A stretch of DNA of 64,000 bases. Source: Paenibacillus sp. GTDB taxonomy: Bacteria > Bacillota > Bacilli > Paenibacillales > YIM-B00363. Shown here piece after piece: positions 43,178 through 51,727 of the stretch. Positions within the stretch are counted from its first letter, which is position 1, and each line of letters opens with the position of its first letter. Position numbers and translations under genes: made by a program. The notes below the pieces were generated by a model that saw only the letters and a program-made list of their open reading frames with translations, was not told where the DNA came from and searched no databases. The stretch lies in the NCBI RefSeq assembly GCF_031177825.1, contig NZ_JAPSKE010000011.1:108056-172055 (forward strand), in the 5' to 3' direction.

Positions 43178-43826
43178 CGAACGTACCGTCGTCTTGTTCC
43201 AAGGCGACTCGATCACCGACGGCGCCCGCGGGCGCGGCGAGGATCAGAACCATATTCTCGGGCACAGTTATCCGTACATTATTTCGTCGAAGCTCGGCTT
43301 CGAGCTCGCCGAGAAGGCGCCGCGGTTCGTCAACCGCGGCATTAGCGGCAACCGGATTTCGGACTTGTACGCGAGATGGAACGAGGACTTCTTCCATATT
43401 AACCCGGATTTGTTGTCGATCTTGATCGGCGTCAACGACGCTTGGCGTATTATGAACGAGCTGCCGGAGGGCGTCACCGACCGGTTCGAACGCGCGTATA
43501 CGCACGTGCTGGAGGAGACGCGGGAGAAATCGCCGCACACCGGCCTCGTGCTGATGGAGCCGTTCATCCTAAACGTCGGCGCGCCCGCTCTGAAGTGGGA
43601 CGCTTGGCGCGCGAAGCTCGCCGAGTACCAAGCGACGGTGCGGAAGCTCGCGGAGCGGTTCGACGCCGTCTTCGTGCCGCTGCAGGAGCCGTTCGAGCGC
43701 GCCTGCGAGCGAGCGCCGGCCGCGTATTGGCTCTGGGACGGCGTCCACCCGACGTATGCCGGCCACGAGCTGGTCGCCCGCGAATGGCTGAACGCCGTGC
43801 AGAACAGCCGCTTCGCCTTGAAGTAA
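43167..43826 (+). CDS. SGNH/GDSL hydrolase, probable deacetylase
   Basis: A 219-residue cytoplasmic hydrolase. Block I is FQGDSITDGARGR with the nucleophile Ser15, block II includes the NRGISGNRISDLYAR Gly, block III is IGVNDAWR with the oxyanion Asn, and block V is DGVHPTYAGH with the catalytic Asp and His. This subgroup includes carbohydrate acetylesterases such as rhamnogalacturonan or xyloglucan deacetylases. I use the ATG at 43167, nine bases after GGAGGGGG; an ATG at 43158 touches the site. It overlaps the end of the GH42 gene by 11 bases, which ties it to oligosaccharide processing. Confidence 0.9.
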   Translation: MSNNERTVVLFQGDSITDGARGRGEDQNHILGHSYPYIISSKLGFELAEKAPRFVNRGISGNRISDLYARWNEDFFHINPDLLSILIGVNDAWRIMNELPEGVTDRFERAYTHVLEETREKSPHTGLVLMEPFILNVGAPALKWDAWRAKLAEYQATVRKLAERFDAVFVPLQEPFERACERAPAAYWLWDGVHPTYAGHELVAREWLNAVQNSRFALK

Positions 43827-43858
43827 TGCGAGAGAACCGTTCCCATCGCAAGTAGGCT

Positions 43859-43905
43859 GCCCCCAAGTACAGGGGACAGTTTACTCGAGATGGGGGCGGT
43901 TTTTT
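43859..43905 (+). terminator. Intrinsic terminator of the GH31-GH42-esterase operon
   Basis: GCCCCCA (43859-43865) pairs with TGGGGGC (43891-43897); an inner AGTA/TACT pairing shortens the loop. A GG and a run of six T follow. Confidence 0.8.
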
Positions 43906-43938
43906 CTGATATACTTCGATTCGAAGGGAGGCGCCGTT

Positions 43939-45735
43939 ATGGGGCCGTACAAATTTTCGTTCCGCAACCTTAGCGTCACATGGAAGTTCGTCATCGCTTA
44001 CTCCTGCATTCTGGCCGTCTCCCTGGCCGGGTCGGGGGTTTATTTGTACACGCAGCTCGCGAATTCGGCGGTCGAACAAGCGCAGCAGGTGATGGAGCAT
44101 AACTTGATTCAGACGCGGGACAGCGTGCTCGAGAAGGTCGGCTTGATCGAGAACGTCTCGCAGCTCATCGCCTCCGACATCAAGCTGCAGTCGTTCCTCG
44201 GCACGACGTTCACGGGGGAATCGTACCAATACGAGGAATACCGCTCGGAGATTTCCCCTTTCGTCGAAAACGTGCTCCGCCAAAATCCGTACATCGCGTC
44301 GCTGCGCATTTACATGTTCAACGCCTCGATTCCCGAGCTGTACGACAGCTTCTACCGGATCGATCGGCTGGAAGGGCTGCCGGAATACGCGGGTTTGTTC
44401 CGTCCGACGCGCCCGACGACCGGCTGGCGAGGCTTGCATCCGCAGCTCGTGCACTTGAACGTGCCGTTACGAGGGGGAGACATTCCGAACGTCTTCTCGT
44501 ATTACGAAATCATTCAATCGTTCCGTTACTCCGGAGAGGTCGGCGTGCTCGAGATCGACGTGAAGGAGGACGTCATGTTCGATATGCTGGACGGCCAAGG
44601 CTCCGTCCAGCTCGGGAGCGTATTCGTGGCGGACGGGCAGGGCAACGTCGTGACGGGCGGCGATCCGGCGGGGGCCGGGCGGAACGTCGCCGACCTCGGC
44701 ATCGGCGAGCTCCCGTCGGGCGCCTTCAACGAGGTGCGCACGATCGGCGGCGAGCGGTCGATCGTCATCGGGGTGCCGATCGACCGCATCGGACTTCGCA
44801 TCGTCGGACTGTTCCCGGTGTCGGCGTTCACCGAGGCGGTGCAGCAGTCCGCGAGGCAGATCGCGATCGTGTTGTTTTTCGCGCTGCTCGTGCTCGGCGC
44901 CTTCGTTTATTTCATCACCAGCGCGCTTCTTTCGCGCCTGAAGCTGCTGCTGCGGGCGATGAAGCAGGTGAAGGAAGGCTCGCTGACCGCGAACGTTCCG
45001 GCGTTCGGCAACGACGAATTTTCGCAAATCGCTTCGAGCTTCAATCTGATGACGGGGCGCATTCACGAGCTCGTCGAGACGGTGTACAAGATCCAGCTGA
45101 TGGAGCGGGAGGCGGAGCTGCGGGCGCTGGAATCGCAGGTCAATCCTCATTTTCTGTATAACTCGCTCGCTACGATTTCATGGGTCGCCCGCAAGGCGCA
45201 GTCGAAGGAAATCGTGGACATCTCGAATGCGCTCGCCAAGTTTTACCGCTTGATGTTGAACAAAGGGCGCCGCGAAATCTTGATCAAAGACGAAGTCGCG
45301 ATGGTGAAGGCGTACTTGGAAATTCAGAAGTTCCGTTACGAGGACGTCTTCGACGTGATATACGAAATCGACGAGTCGGTTTATGCGTATACCGCCGCCA
45401 AAAACTTGCTTCAGCCGGTCGTCGAGAACGCGCTCGTGCACGGCATCGAGCCGAAGCGAGATCACGGCACGTTGATCATCAAAGCGGGCGTCGCGGGCGA
45501 CATGCTGTATTACCAAGTGATCGACGACGGCGTCGGCATGCGGAAGGACCGGCTGCAGGACATTCGGGAAGGCCGCAGCATCCGCTCCGGCGGGAGCGGC
45601 AGCGGCTATGCGGTCAAAAATATTATGGAACGGCTACAGGCGTACTACGGCGACAAATATCGCTTTGAGCTGCACAGCGGACCCGGCATCGGGACGGCCG
45701 TGACGATCATGTTCGGGAAGGAGAAACGGGGATGA
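43939..45735 (+). CDS. YesM-type sensor histidine kinase
   Basis: A 598-residue membrane kinase of carbohydrate cluster 3. Membrane segments lie near residues 13-35 and 306-328, around an extracellular sensing domain, then a HAMP linker. The H-box is canonical, SQVNPHFLYNSLATISW, with His404. The ATPase domain has the N-box QPVVENALVHGIE, the DDGVGM motif and the late GSGYAVKNIMERL loop. The start ATG follows GAAGGGAGGCGCC, just after the terminator of the previous operon. The stop overlaps the regulator start (ATGA). It probably senses the glycan handled by the downstream importer and GH95 fucosidase. Confidence 0.93.
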   Translation: MGPYKFSFRNLSVTWKFVIAYSCILAVSLAGSGVYLYTQLANSAVEQAQQVMEHNLIQTRDSVLEKVGLIENVSQLIASDIKLQSFLGTTFTGESYQYEEYRSEISPFVENVLRQNPYIASLRIYMFNASIPELYDSFYRIDRLEGLPEYAGLFRPTRPTTGWRGLHPQLVHLNVPLRGGDIPNVFSYYEIIQSFRYSGEVGVLEIDVKEDVMFDMLDGQGSVQLGSVFVADGQGNVVTGGDPAGAGRNVADLGIGELPSGAFNEVRTIGGERSIVIGVPIDRIGLRIVGLFPVSAFTEAVQQSARQIAIVLFFALLVLGAFVYFITSALLSRLKLLLRAMKQVKEGSLTANVPAFGNDEFSQIASSFNLMTGRIHELVETVYKIQLMEREAELRALESQVNPHFLYNSLATISWVARKAQSKEIVDISNALAKFYRLMLNKGRREILIKDEVAMVKAYLEIQKFRYEDVFDVIYEIDESVYAYTAAKNLLQPVVENALVHGIEPKRDHGTLIIKAGVAGDMLYYQVIDDGVGMRKDRLQDIREGRSIRSGGSGSGYAVKNIMERLQAYYGDKYRFELHSGPGIGTAVTIMFGKEKRG

Positions 45736-47306
45736 CGACGTACAAGCTGCTGATCGTGGAGGACGAACGATGGGAGCGGGAAGGGCTGCTCGATTTCTTG
45801 GATTGGGCGAGTCTCGGCATCGAGATCGTCGGCGCCGCGCGCGACGGCATCGACGGCTGGGAGCGAGCGCTCGAGCTCGAGCCGGATCTCATCATTACCG
45901 ATATCCGGATGCCCGGCATGGACGGTCTCGAGATGGCCAAGAAGATCAAGGACGCGATGCCGGAGACGGTCATCGTCGTCTTGACCGGCTTCAGCGATTT
46001 CGAGTACGCGCGACGGGCGCTGCAGACGCAGGTGAATCAATACGTGCTGAAGCCGATCGAGGAGGAGGAGCTGCAGCGCGCCGTGTCGGAAGCGGTGGAG
46101 GAATGCGCGCGCGTGCGGCGGCGCCGCCGCGACGAAGCGGAGCTCAAGGCCGCGGCTCTGGAGCATCGCGCGCTGGCGATCGCGAAGCTCGCGGCGGACG
46201 CGATGGAGGGGCGCCTGCCGAAGGAGCGCGCCCCCGAGCTGCGCAAGGCGGCGGGCTTCGCGTCGGCGTCCGGCGCGTTCGCGGCGATTCTCTTCGCGGG
46301 CGTGCCGGGACTCGCCGAGGACGACGTGCGCCGCGCGGTCGGCGCGCCCTGCCTCGCGCTGCCGGACGCGGGCGGCGCCGTCGAGCACGCGTGGACCGTC
46401 GTCCTGGCGGCGGACGACGCCGGGGCGCGCGCGGTCGCGAACGGCCTCGCGGCGCGGCTCGCGAAGCCCGGCGGCTTCGCCCGGCCGGAGGACGCGGTCG
46501 TCGCGGTCGGCGGCGCGGCGGACGGACTGACGGAGGCGTGGAAGTCCGTCCGCGCCGCGAGAAGCGCGCTCGAGTACGCGGTATTCTGGGGATTGTCCGG
46601 CGTGGCGCTGCCCGAAGCCGTCGAGCGGGAGAAGGCGGCGTTCTACGCGGAGGCGAACGAGTTTCTGGCGAAGGTCGGCGCGTACGCGAAGCAAGTCGTG
46701 TACGGCGTCAGCGCGCTCGACGAGAAGAAGGCGGTCGACGCCGCGAGCGGCATGTTCGACGCGATCTCGTCGCAGCGCGGGGCGGAGCGGGAATACGTTC
46801 GCAATTACTTGACCGGCTTGTATTTCGAGCTGTCGATGCTCGCCGGCGATCCCGAGGCGAACGAAGGGGAAGCGGCGGCTCGGTTCGACCGGCTGTCGAC
46901 GCTGCGGCAGTTCCGCGCGCACGGCCTCGCCGTGGCGAAGAGCATGATCGCGTTCCTGGCGAACAAGCGGGAGGGCAAGGACGATTACATCGTCAGCAAG
47001 GTGAACCGGCTGATCGAGACGAGTTATATGTCCACCGACCTGAGCTTGACGGCGGCGGCGGCCGAAGTGTTTCTGTCGCCGAACTACTTGGGCGCGCTGT
47101 ATAAGAAGGCGACGGGCCGCACGTTCCACGAGCGTCTGACGGAATGCCGGATGGACAAGGCGAAGGAGCTGCTCGGCCGGTCCGAGTACAAGGTGTCGCG
47201 CGTCGCGAAGGAGGTCGGCATCCCGAACACGTCGTATTTCTGCACCGTCTTCAAGAACGCGGTCGGCATGACGCCGGGCGAATATCAGGAGCTAGCGCAT
47301 AGGTAA
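45732..47306 (+). CDS. YesN-type AraC response regulator (long form)
   Basis: A 524-residue regulator. The N-terminal receiver domain has phospho-acceptor Asp57 (ITDIRMPGMDG) and Lys107 (YVLKPIEEEEL). A long, Ala-rich middle region (about 130-400) is typical of full-length YesN proteins and contains GGDEF-like or coiled connector sequence of unclear role. The last 100 residues are the AraC DNA-binding domain, ending NTSYFCTVFKNAVGMTPGEYQE. Translation is coupled to the kinase by an ATGA overlap. It likely controls the importer starting at 47919. The 114-bp tandem repeats begin nine bases after its stop and precede its terminator, so they would be part of its 3' untranslated region. Confidence 0.93.
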   Translation: MTTYKLLIVEDERWEREGLLDFLDWASLGIEIVGAARDGIDGWERALELEPDLIITDIRMPGMDGLEMAKKIKDAMPETVIVVLTGFSDFEYARRALQTQVNQYVLKPIEEEELQRAVSEAVEECARVRRRRRDEAELKAAALEHRALAIAKLAADAMEGRLPKERAPELRKAAGFASASGAFAAILFAGVPGLAEDDVRRAVGAPCLALPDAGGAVEHAWTVVLAADDAGARAVANGLAARLAKPGGFARPEDAVVAVGGAADGLTEAWKSVRAARSALEYAVFWGLSGVALPEAVEREKAAFYAEANEFLAKVGAYAKQVVYGVSALDEKKAVDAASGMFDAISSQRGAEREYVRNYLTGLYFELSMLAGDPEANEGEAAARFDRLSTLRQFRAHGLAVAKSMIAFLANKREGKDDYIVSKVNRLIETSYMSTDLSLTAAAAEVFLSPNYLGALYKKATGRTFHERLTECRMDKAKELLGRSEYKVSRVAKEVGIPNTSYFCTVFKNAVGMTPGEYQELAHR

Positions 47307-47314
47307 CGAGCGGG

Positions 47315-47598
47315 CGATAACGTCAACTTTGGCTTTATTTGCGGAGATAAGCGCATAGTTGACATTATCGAGTTCGGCGGTCGGCAAGGGCGAACAGGCG
47401 TGACGGGACTTGGGTGGACGCGGGCGTGCGATAGTGCCAAATTTGGCTCTATTGGCGGGGATAAGCGAATATTTGGCGTTATCGAGCTTGGCGGTCGGCA
47501 AGGACGAACAGGTTTGACGGGATTTCGGCGATCGCGGGCGTGCGATAGTGCCAAAAGTGACGTTATTTGCTGGGATAAGCGAATATTTGGCGTTATCA
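47315..47598. repeat. 114-bp tandem repeat, 2.5 copies, each with a 56-base hairpin
   Basis: Copies start at 47315, 47429 and 47543, exactly 114 bases apart; the third is cut after 56 bases. Each copy has a 56-base unit whose ends are complementary (CGATAACGTCAACT against AGTTGACATTATCG in copy 1; GATAGTGCCAAAT against ATTTGGCGTTATC in copies 2 and 3), with an inner GATAAGCG segment. The 58-base spacer is about 48/58 identical between copies. As 114 is a multiple of three, an open frame runs through it, but I see no start site or codon pattern that supports a gene. Confidence 0.85.
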
Positions 47599-47603
47599 GC
47601 AAC

Positions 47604-47629
47604 GGGGCGACGAATGTCGCTCCTTTTTT
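47604..47629 (+). terminator. Intrinsic terminator of the cluster 3 kinase-regulator operon
   Basis: GGGGCGAC (47604-47611) pairs with GTCGCTCC (47616-47623) through GAAT, followed by six T. The remaining 290 bases up to 47918 hold no credible gene; they should contain the promoter of the downstream permease operon, for which TACAAT near 47861-47866 is a -10 candidate. Confidence 0.85.
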
Positions 47630-47918
47630 CTGCGGTTCGGCTCGAGGGTACCCGATCGTTGGAGCGTGTCTCCCGGAAATATGCCCACATCTGCGCTTAC
47701 TTCGCAGAATCCGGAGAATCCTCCGGAAGGAAGCCCGCCTCCGCGCATCCATCGCCGGCTTCGGCGATACGCCCCGGGCATCGCCGCGACTTTTCAACAA
47801 TCCCGTTGGATTTCGAAACGATCATTGGTTTTTATTATAGTTCCGCCCCGGGCGCACCCCGTACAATGAGAACATCGAAAGAACGATGTAAGGGTTTTCG
47901 TCGAAAGGAGAATCGCCG

Positions 47919-48872
47919 ATGCGCAACGCCGCCGTTACCCCCGCTGCCGCCGTAACGAACAAATCTCGACTGGCGAGATTGTTCTGGTCGCAGCGCTACC
48001 TCATGATCTTGACGCTGCCGGCCGTCCTCTGGATGATCGTGTTCAATTACGCGCCGATGTACGGCATCATTATCGCATTCCAAGAGTATAACCCCGTTCA
48101 AGGCTTCGCGGGCAGTCCATGGCTCGGACTCGCGAACTTCGAGGAGCTGTTCATCGATCCGACGTTCTTGGACGCGCTCGGGAACACGTTCAAAATCAGC
48201 ATCGCGAAGCTGATCTTCGGCTTCCCGGCGCCGATCCTGCTGGCGATTCTGTTGAACGAGCTGCGCAGCCAGAAGTTCAAGCGCGTCGTGCAGTCGCTGT
48301 CGTACCTTCCGTACTTTATCTCTTGGGTATTCGTCGTCGGCTTTATGTACACGCTGCTCGATCCCCGGACCGGCGCGTTAAGCTCGCTGCTGCAGACGCT
48401 CGGCCTCGTCGATGCGGAGCGCATCCTCATGGGCGACCCGGATACGTTCTTGACGCTCGTCGTCGTCTCGGAAATTTGGAAGAACATCGGCTGGAACTCG
48501 ATCATCTTCCTCGCCGCGATCGCCGGCATCGATCCGCAGCTGTATGAAGCGGCGGTCGTCGACGGCGCGGGCCGCTTCAAGCGCATCTGGCACATCACGC
48601 TGCCGGCGCTCAAGCCTACGATCGTCATCCTGTTCATCCTGGCGGTCGGCGGCCTCGTCAACACGAACTTCGACCAGCTGTTCCTGATGCAAAACTCGAT
48701 GACGCAGGACGAAGCGAACGTGCTGCAAATTTACGCCTACGATATGGGCATCGTGCTCGGCAGGTTTTCGTACGGCACCGCGGTCGGGCTGTTCCAATCG
48801 ATCGTCGCGTTCGCGCTCATGTTCACGGCGAACTTTACGTCGCGCAAGCTGACGGGCGAGAGCCTGTTCTAA
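47919..48872 (+). CDS. Sugar ABC transporter permease (LplB-type)
   Basis: A 317-residue membrane permease with six predicted segments and the EAA loop YEAAVVDGAGRFKRIWHITLPAL near residues 208-230. LRSQKFKRVVQSLSYLPYF and the C-terminal RKLTGESLF match LplB-like permeases. The start ATG follows AAAGGAGAATCGCCG. The second permease begins 21 bases after its stop behind GGAAGGAGGAA. It belongs to cluster 3, controlled in all likelihood by the YesM/YesN pair upstream. As in the other clusters, no ATPase is encoded alongside. Confidence 0.93.
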   Translation: MRNAAVTPAAAVTNKSRLARLFWSQRYLMILTLPAVLWMIVFNYAPMYGIIIAFQEYNPVQGFAGSPWLGLANFEELFIDPTFLDALGNTFKISIAKLIFGFPAPILLAILLNELRSQKFKRVVQSLSYLPYFISWVFVVGFMYTLLDPRTGALSSLLQTLGLVDAERILMGDPDTFLTLVVVSEIWKNIGWNSIIFLAAIAGIDPQLYEAAVVDGAGRFKRIWHITLPALKPTIVILFILAVGGLVNTNFDQLFLMQNSMTQDEANVLQIYAYDMGIVLGRFSYGTAVGLFQSIVAFALMFTANFTSRKLTGESLF

Positions 48873-48893
48873 CGGAAGGAGGAATCGCGCAAC

Positions 48894-49772
48894 ATGCATA
48901 CGTTCCATCGCACGCCCGGGGAGAAGCTGTTCGACGCCGCTAACGTGGCGCTGCTGGCCTTAGTCGCGTTCGCTACGCTGTATCCGTTCTACAACATCTT
49001 GATCACGTCGCTCAACGATCCGATCGACGCGGCCCGCGGGGGCGTCACGTTCTGGCCCCGCGTCTTCTCGCTCGAGAACTATAAGATGGTGTTCCGCGAC
49101 GAGAGCATCTTGTCCGCGTTCTTCGTCACCGTCGCCCGGACGCTCGTCGGCACCGCCTGCGCCGTCCTGTTCACCTCGGCGTTCGCTTACGGCGTTTCGA
49201 AGCCGGACCTGCTCGGGCGCAAGCTGTTCCTTATGATGGCGATCGTGACCATGTACTTCCACGGGGGCCTCATCCCCGAGTACCTGCTTATCGCGAAATA
49301 TTTGCACCTGAAGGGCAACTTCTTGGTGTACGTCCTGCCGACGCTGTTCAACGTGTTCAACGCCATCATCATCTTGACGTTCTTCCGCGGCATCCCGAAG
49401 GAGATGGAGGAGTCGGCCAAGGTGGACGGCGCGAACGATCTGATCGTCTTCTTCCGGCTCGTCCTGCCCGTCTCGAAGCCGGTGCTCGCGACGGTCGCGC
49501 TGTTCAACGCGGTGTTCCATTGGAACTCCTGGTTCGACGCGATGCTGTACGGCGGACCGGATCTGAGAACGCTGCAGCAAATCTTGATGCAGATCATCAG
49601 CTCGAACAGCAATGTCAGCTTGATCGCCAGCAACCTTGGGATGAAGACGGTCACCGCCGAGTCGGTGAAGCTGGCGACGATGGTCATAACGACGCTGCCG
49701 ATCGTCTTCTCGTATCCGTTCCTTCAGAAATACTTCGTGAAGGGCATTATGATCGGGTCCGTCAAAGGATAA
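48894..49772 (+). CDS. Sugar ABC transporter permease (YtcP-type)
   Basis: A 292-residue second permease with six membrane segments, an EAA-type loop (EESAKVDGANDLIVFFRLVLPV) and the C-terminal QKYFVKGIMIGSVKG that marks the YtcP group. The ATG is supported by GGAAGGAGGAATCGCGCAAC. It pairs with the preceding permease to form the channel. The binding-protein gene starts 70 bases downstream with no terminator between them, the same distance as in cluster 2, so the two clusters share their architecture. Confidence 0.93.
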   Translation: MHTFHRTPGEKLFDAANVALLALVAFATLYPFYNILITSLNDPIDAARGGVTFWPRVFSLENYKMVFRDESILSAFFVTVARTLVGTACAVLFTSAFAYGVSKPDLLGRKLFLMMAIVTMYFHGGLIPEYLLIAKYLHLKGNFLVYVLPTLFNVFNAIIILTFFRGIPKEMEESAKVDGANDLIVFFRLVLPVSKPVLATVALFNAVFHWNSWFDAMLYGGPDLRTLQQILMQIISSNSNVSLIASNLGMKTVTAESVKLATMVITTLPIVFSYPFLQKYFVKGIMIGSVKG

Positions 49773-49842
49773 GCGAGGCTTGCGCGGGAAACCGTTAAGC
49801 ATACAAGACTAGGGGAAACACAGAAAAGGGAGGATTCATCGC

Positions 49843-51546
49843 ATGAACCGAATGAAGAAAGGCTTATTCTCGCTTCTCGCGTTATCCGTCGTATTGGCCG
49901 CCTGCGGCGCGAAGGAAGAAGCCGCGCCGACGACGCCGGCCGAAGCCGAGGGCGGTACGCAGACGGCGGGAGGGACCGACGCGGCGCCGGCGGATCCGAA
50001 CGAGCTGGAATACAAGTCCGACACGTCTCCGTTCACGTTCCGTCAATACTTCTATGGCACATGGGCTTCGAACTACTTGTGGAAAGACCAATACGCGATG
50101 AAGCTCGTGACGGAGAAGACGGGCGCGACGATCGACCGATTCCTCGCGACGGGCAACGACAACGACTTCCTGAACACGATGATCGCCTCCAACGATCTGC
50201 CGGATACGCTCATGCTCGATTGGAACCATCCGCAGGTGACGAAGCTGATCAACAGCGGCATGGTGTACTCGCTCGACGAGCTGATCGACCAGTACGCGCC
50301 GAACTTCCGCGGCCTGCTCGACGAAGAGTTGGTGAAGTACCATTCCGTGAACGGCAAGCTTTGGTACCTTCCGAACTTCTACGAGACGAAAGACCGTCTC
50401 GTGAACGGCGTGCCGATTACGCCGATCCGCCCGTACTTCGTCCGCAGCGATATCTACGAAGCGCTCGGGAAGCCGGCGATCGAGACGGAAGAAGATCTCA
50501 TCGCGTTCCTTAAGGACGCGAAGGCGAAGTATCCGGACCTGAGCCCGCTCGGCATGGAATCGTTCGACGTCTCCATGTGGGGCTTCCAAGGCAGCTTGTC
50601 GATGGATTCCCTCATCTACTCGTTCTCGCCGAATCACCAGGAGAACCGCATCAAGGACGACGAGAAGCTGCTTACCTACCCGATGCGCGATCCGGGCTTC
50701 ATCGAGGCGTTCCGCTTCGTGAACCGACTGCAGAAGGAAGGTCTGTTCGACTCGCAGCAATTGATCGCGAAGCAGGAGCAATACGAGGAGAAAATTTACG
50801 GCGGCCAATACATCGTATCGAGCGCGTTCATGAACAACATCTATACGATGTACAATCCGAAGATCGAAAGCACGATCGGGGCGGACAAGAAATACGTCAT
50901 CCTGAACCCGCTGAAGGTGGACGGGCAAGAGCCGCGTTATCCGGCGCAGCGGCTCATGGGCTGGCAGGGCTTCTTCATTACGAAGAACGCGAAAAACCCG
51001 GACCGGATCATCAAGTTCTTGGAGTACGCTTGGTCGGACGAAGGTCAGATGGATTTGCGTTACGGCAAGGAAGGCGAGACGTACGACATGGTCGACGGCT
51101 TGCCGCAATACAAGGAAGAAGTGAAGCAGCTCGAGCTGTCCGACAACGCGGCATGGTATAATAAGTACGGACTGACCGCTTCCACGCTCATGTGGCGCGC
51201 GGGCCAGCTGTGGGACGACGCGGAGAAGCGCGACTTCATGAAGAACCAACCGGAGCAATACGCGGCTAAAGAAATGATCGCTCAATACAATTTCGACGGC
51301 AACGCGCTCGGCCTCGACAACATCGAGCCGGAAGGGTCGACGCCGGAAGGCGTCATCAACGCGAAGATCAAGGATCTGTGGAACAAGACGATTCCGAAGC
51401 TCGTGCTTGCGAAGAGCGACGCGGAGTTCGACGACATCTACGCGGACTTCGTCAAGGACATGGATAAAGTCGGCGCGGCGAAGGTCGAGAAGGTCATGTA
51501 CGAGCGCCATATCCTCGATCTGCAGAAGAAGGGCGTCATTCAGTAA
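49843..51546 (+). CDS. Extracellular sugar-binding lipoprotein
   Basis: A 567-residue solute-binding protein with a lipoprotein signal peptide, lipobox LAAC and lipidated cysteine at residue 21, then a linker rich in Ala, Glu, Pro and Thr to about residue 55. The mature domain contains DTLMLDWNHPQVTKLINSGM and the Trp/Tyr-rich segments typical of LplA-like binders of complex sugars. It is the last gene of the cluster 3 importer and is followed 24 bases later by a terminator. The ligand is inferred to be a fucose-bearing oligosaccharide only because of the adjacent GH95 gene. Confidence 0.92.
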   Translation: MNRMKKGLFSLLALSVVLAACGAKEEAAPTTPAEAEGGTQTAGGTDAAPADPNELEYKSDTSPFTFRQYFYGTWASNYLWKDQYAMKLVTEKTGATIDRFLATGNDNDFLNTMIASNDLPDTLMLDWNHPQVTKLINSGMVYSLDELIDQYAPNFRGLLDEELVKYHSVNGKLWYLPNFYETKDRLVNGVPITPIRPYFVRSDIYEALGKPAIETEEDLIAFLKDAKAKYPDLSPLGMESFDVSMWGFQGSLSMDSLIYSFSPNHQENRIKDDEKLLTYPMRDPGFIEAFRFVNRLQKEGLFDSQQLIAKQEQYEEKIYGGQYIVSSAFMNNIYTMYNPKIESTIGADKKYVILNPLKVDGQEPRYPAQRLMGWQGFFITKNAKNPDRIIKFLEYAWSDEGQMDLRYGKEGETYDMVDGLPQYKEEVKQLELSDNAAWYNKYGLTASTLMWRAGQLWDDAEKRDFMKNQPEQYAAKEMIAQYNFDGNALGLDNIEPEGSTPEGVINAKIKDLWNKTIPKLVLAKSDAEFDDIYADFVKDMDKVGAAKVEKVMYERHILDLQKKGVIQ

Positions 51547-51570
51547 TTTTCGGGAAAATGCATAGCGGAA

Positions 51571-51601
51571 GGGGGCGGGCCGCGAGGCCGGCTCCCTTTT
51601 T
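51571..51601 (+). terminator. Intrinsic terminator after cluster 3 binding protein
   Basis: GGGGGCGGGCC (51571-51581) pairs with GGCCGGCTCCC (51586-51596) with one mismatch and one G-U, a 4-base loop, and five T after it. The GH95 gene downstream thus needs its own promoter or read-through. Confidence 0.8.
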
Positions 51602-51603
51602 CC

Positions 51604-51679
51604 ACGATTCAGAAAGTATTTCCTGCGGATATAACACCTGAATCGTCTCGGGAAACGGATGCCGTCCTTCGGAGGACGG
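51604..51679 (+). promoter_or_regulatory. Inverted repeats upstream of the GH95 gene
   Basis: ACGATTCAG (51604-51612) and CTGAATCGT (51638-51646) form a perfect 9-bp inverted repeat around a 25-base centre that holds a TATAAC sequence. A second stem, CCGTCCT-TCGG-AGGACGG, lies at 51662-51679. Both are in the leader of the fucosidase gene and may be an operator and a leader hairpin. Confidence 0.4.
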
Positions 51680-51727
51680 AGAAGCCGTTGATCCTTGGCA
51701 TAGCGGAGAAGGAGAGGAAGCGCTCGG

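Noticed and set aside
47400..47840. Open frame of about 146 codons through the tandem repeats
   Set aside because: The frame stays open because the 114-bp period is a multiple of three. There is no ribosome binding site, the frame runs across a strong terminator at 47604-47629, and codon use does not look coding.
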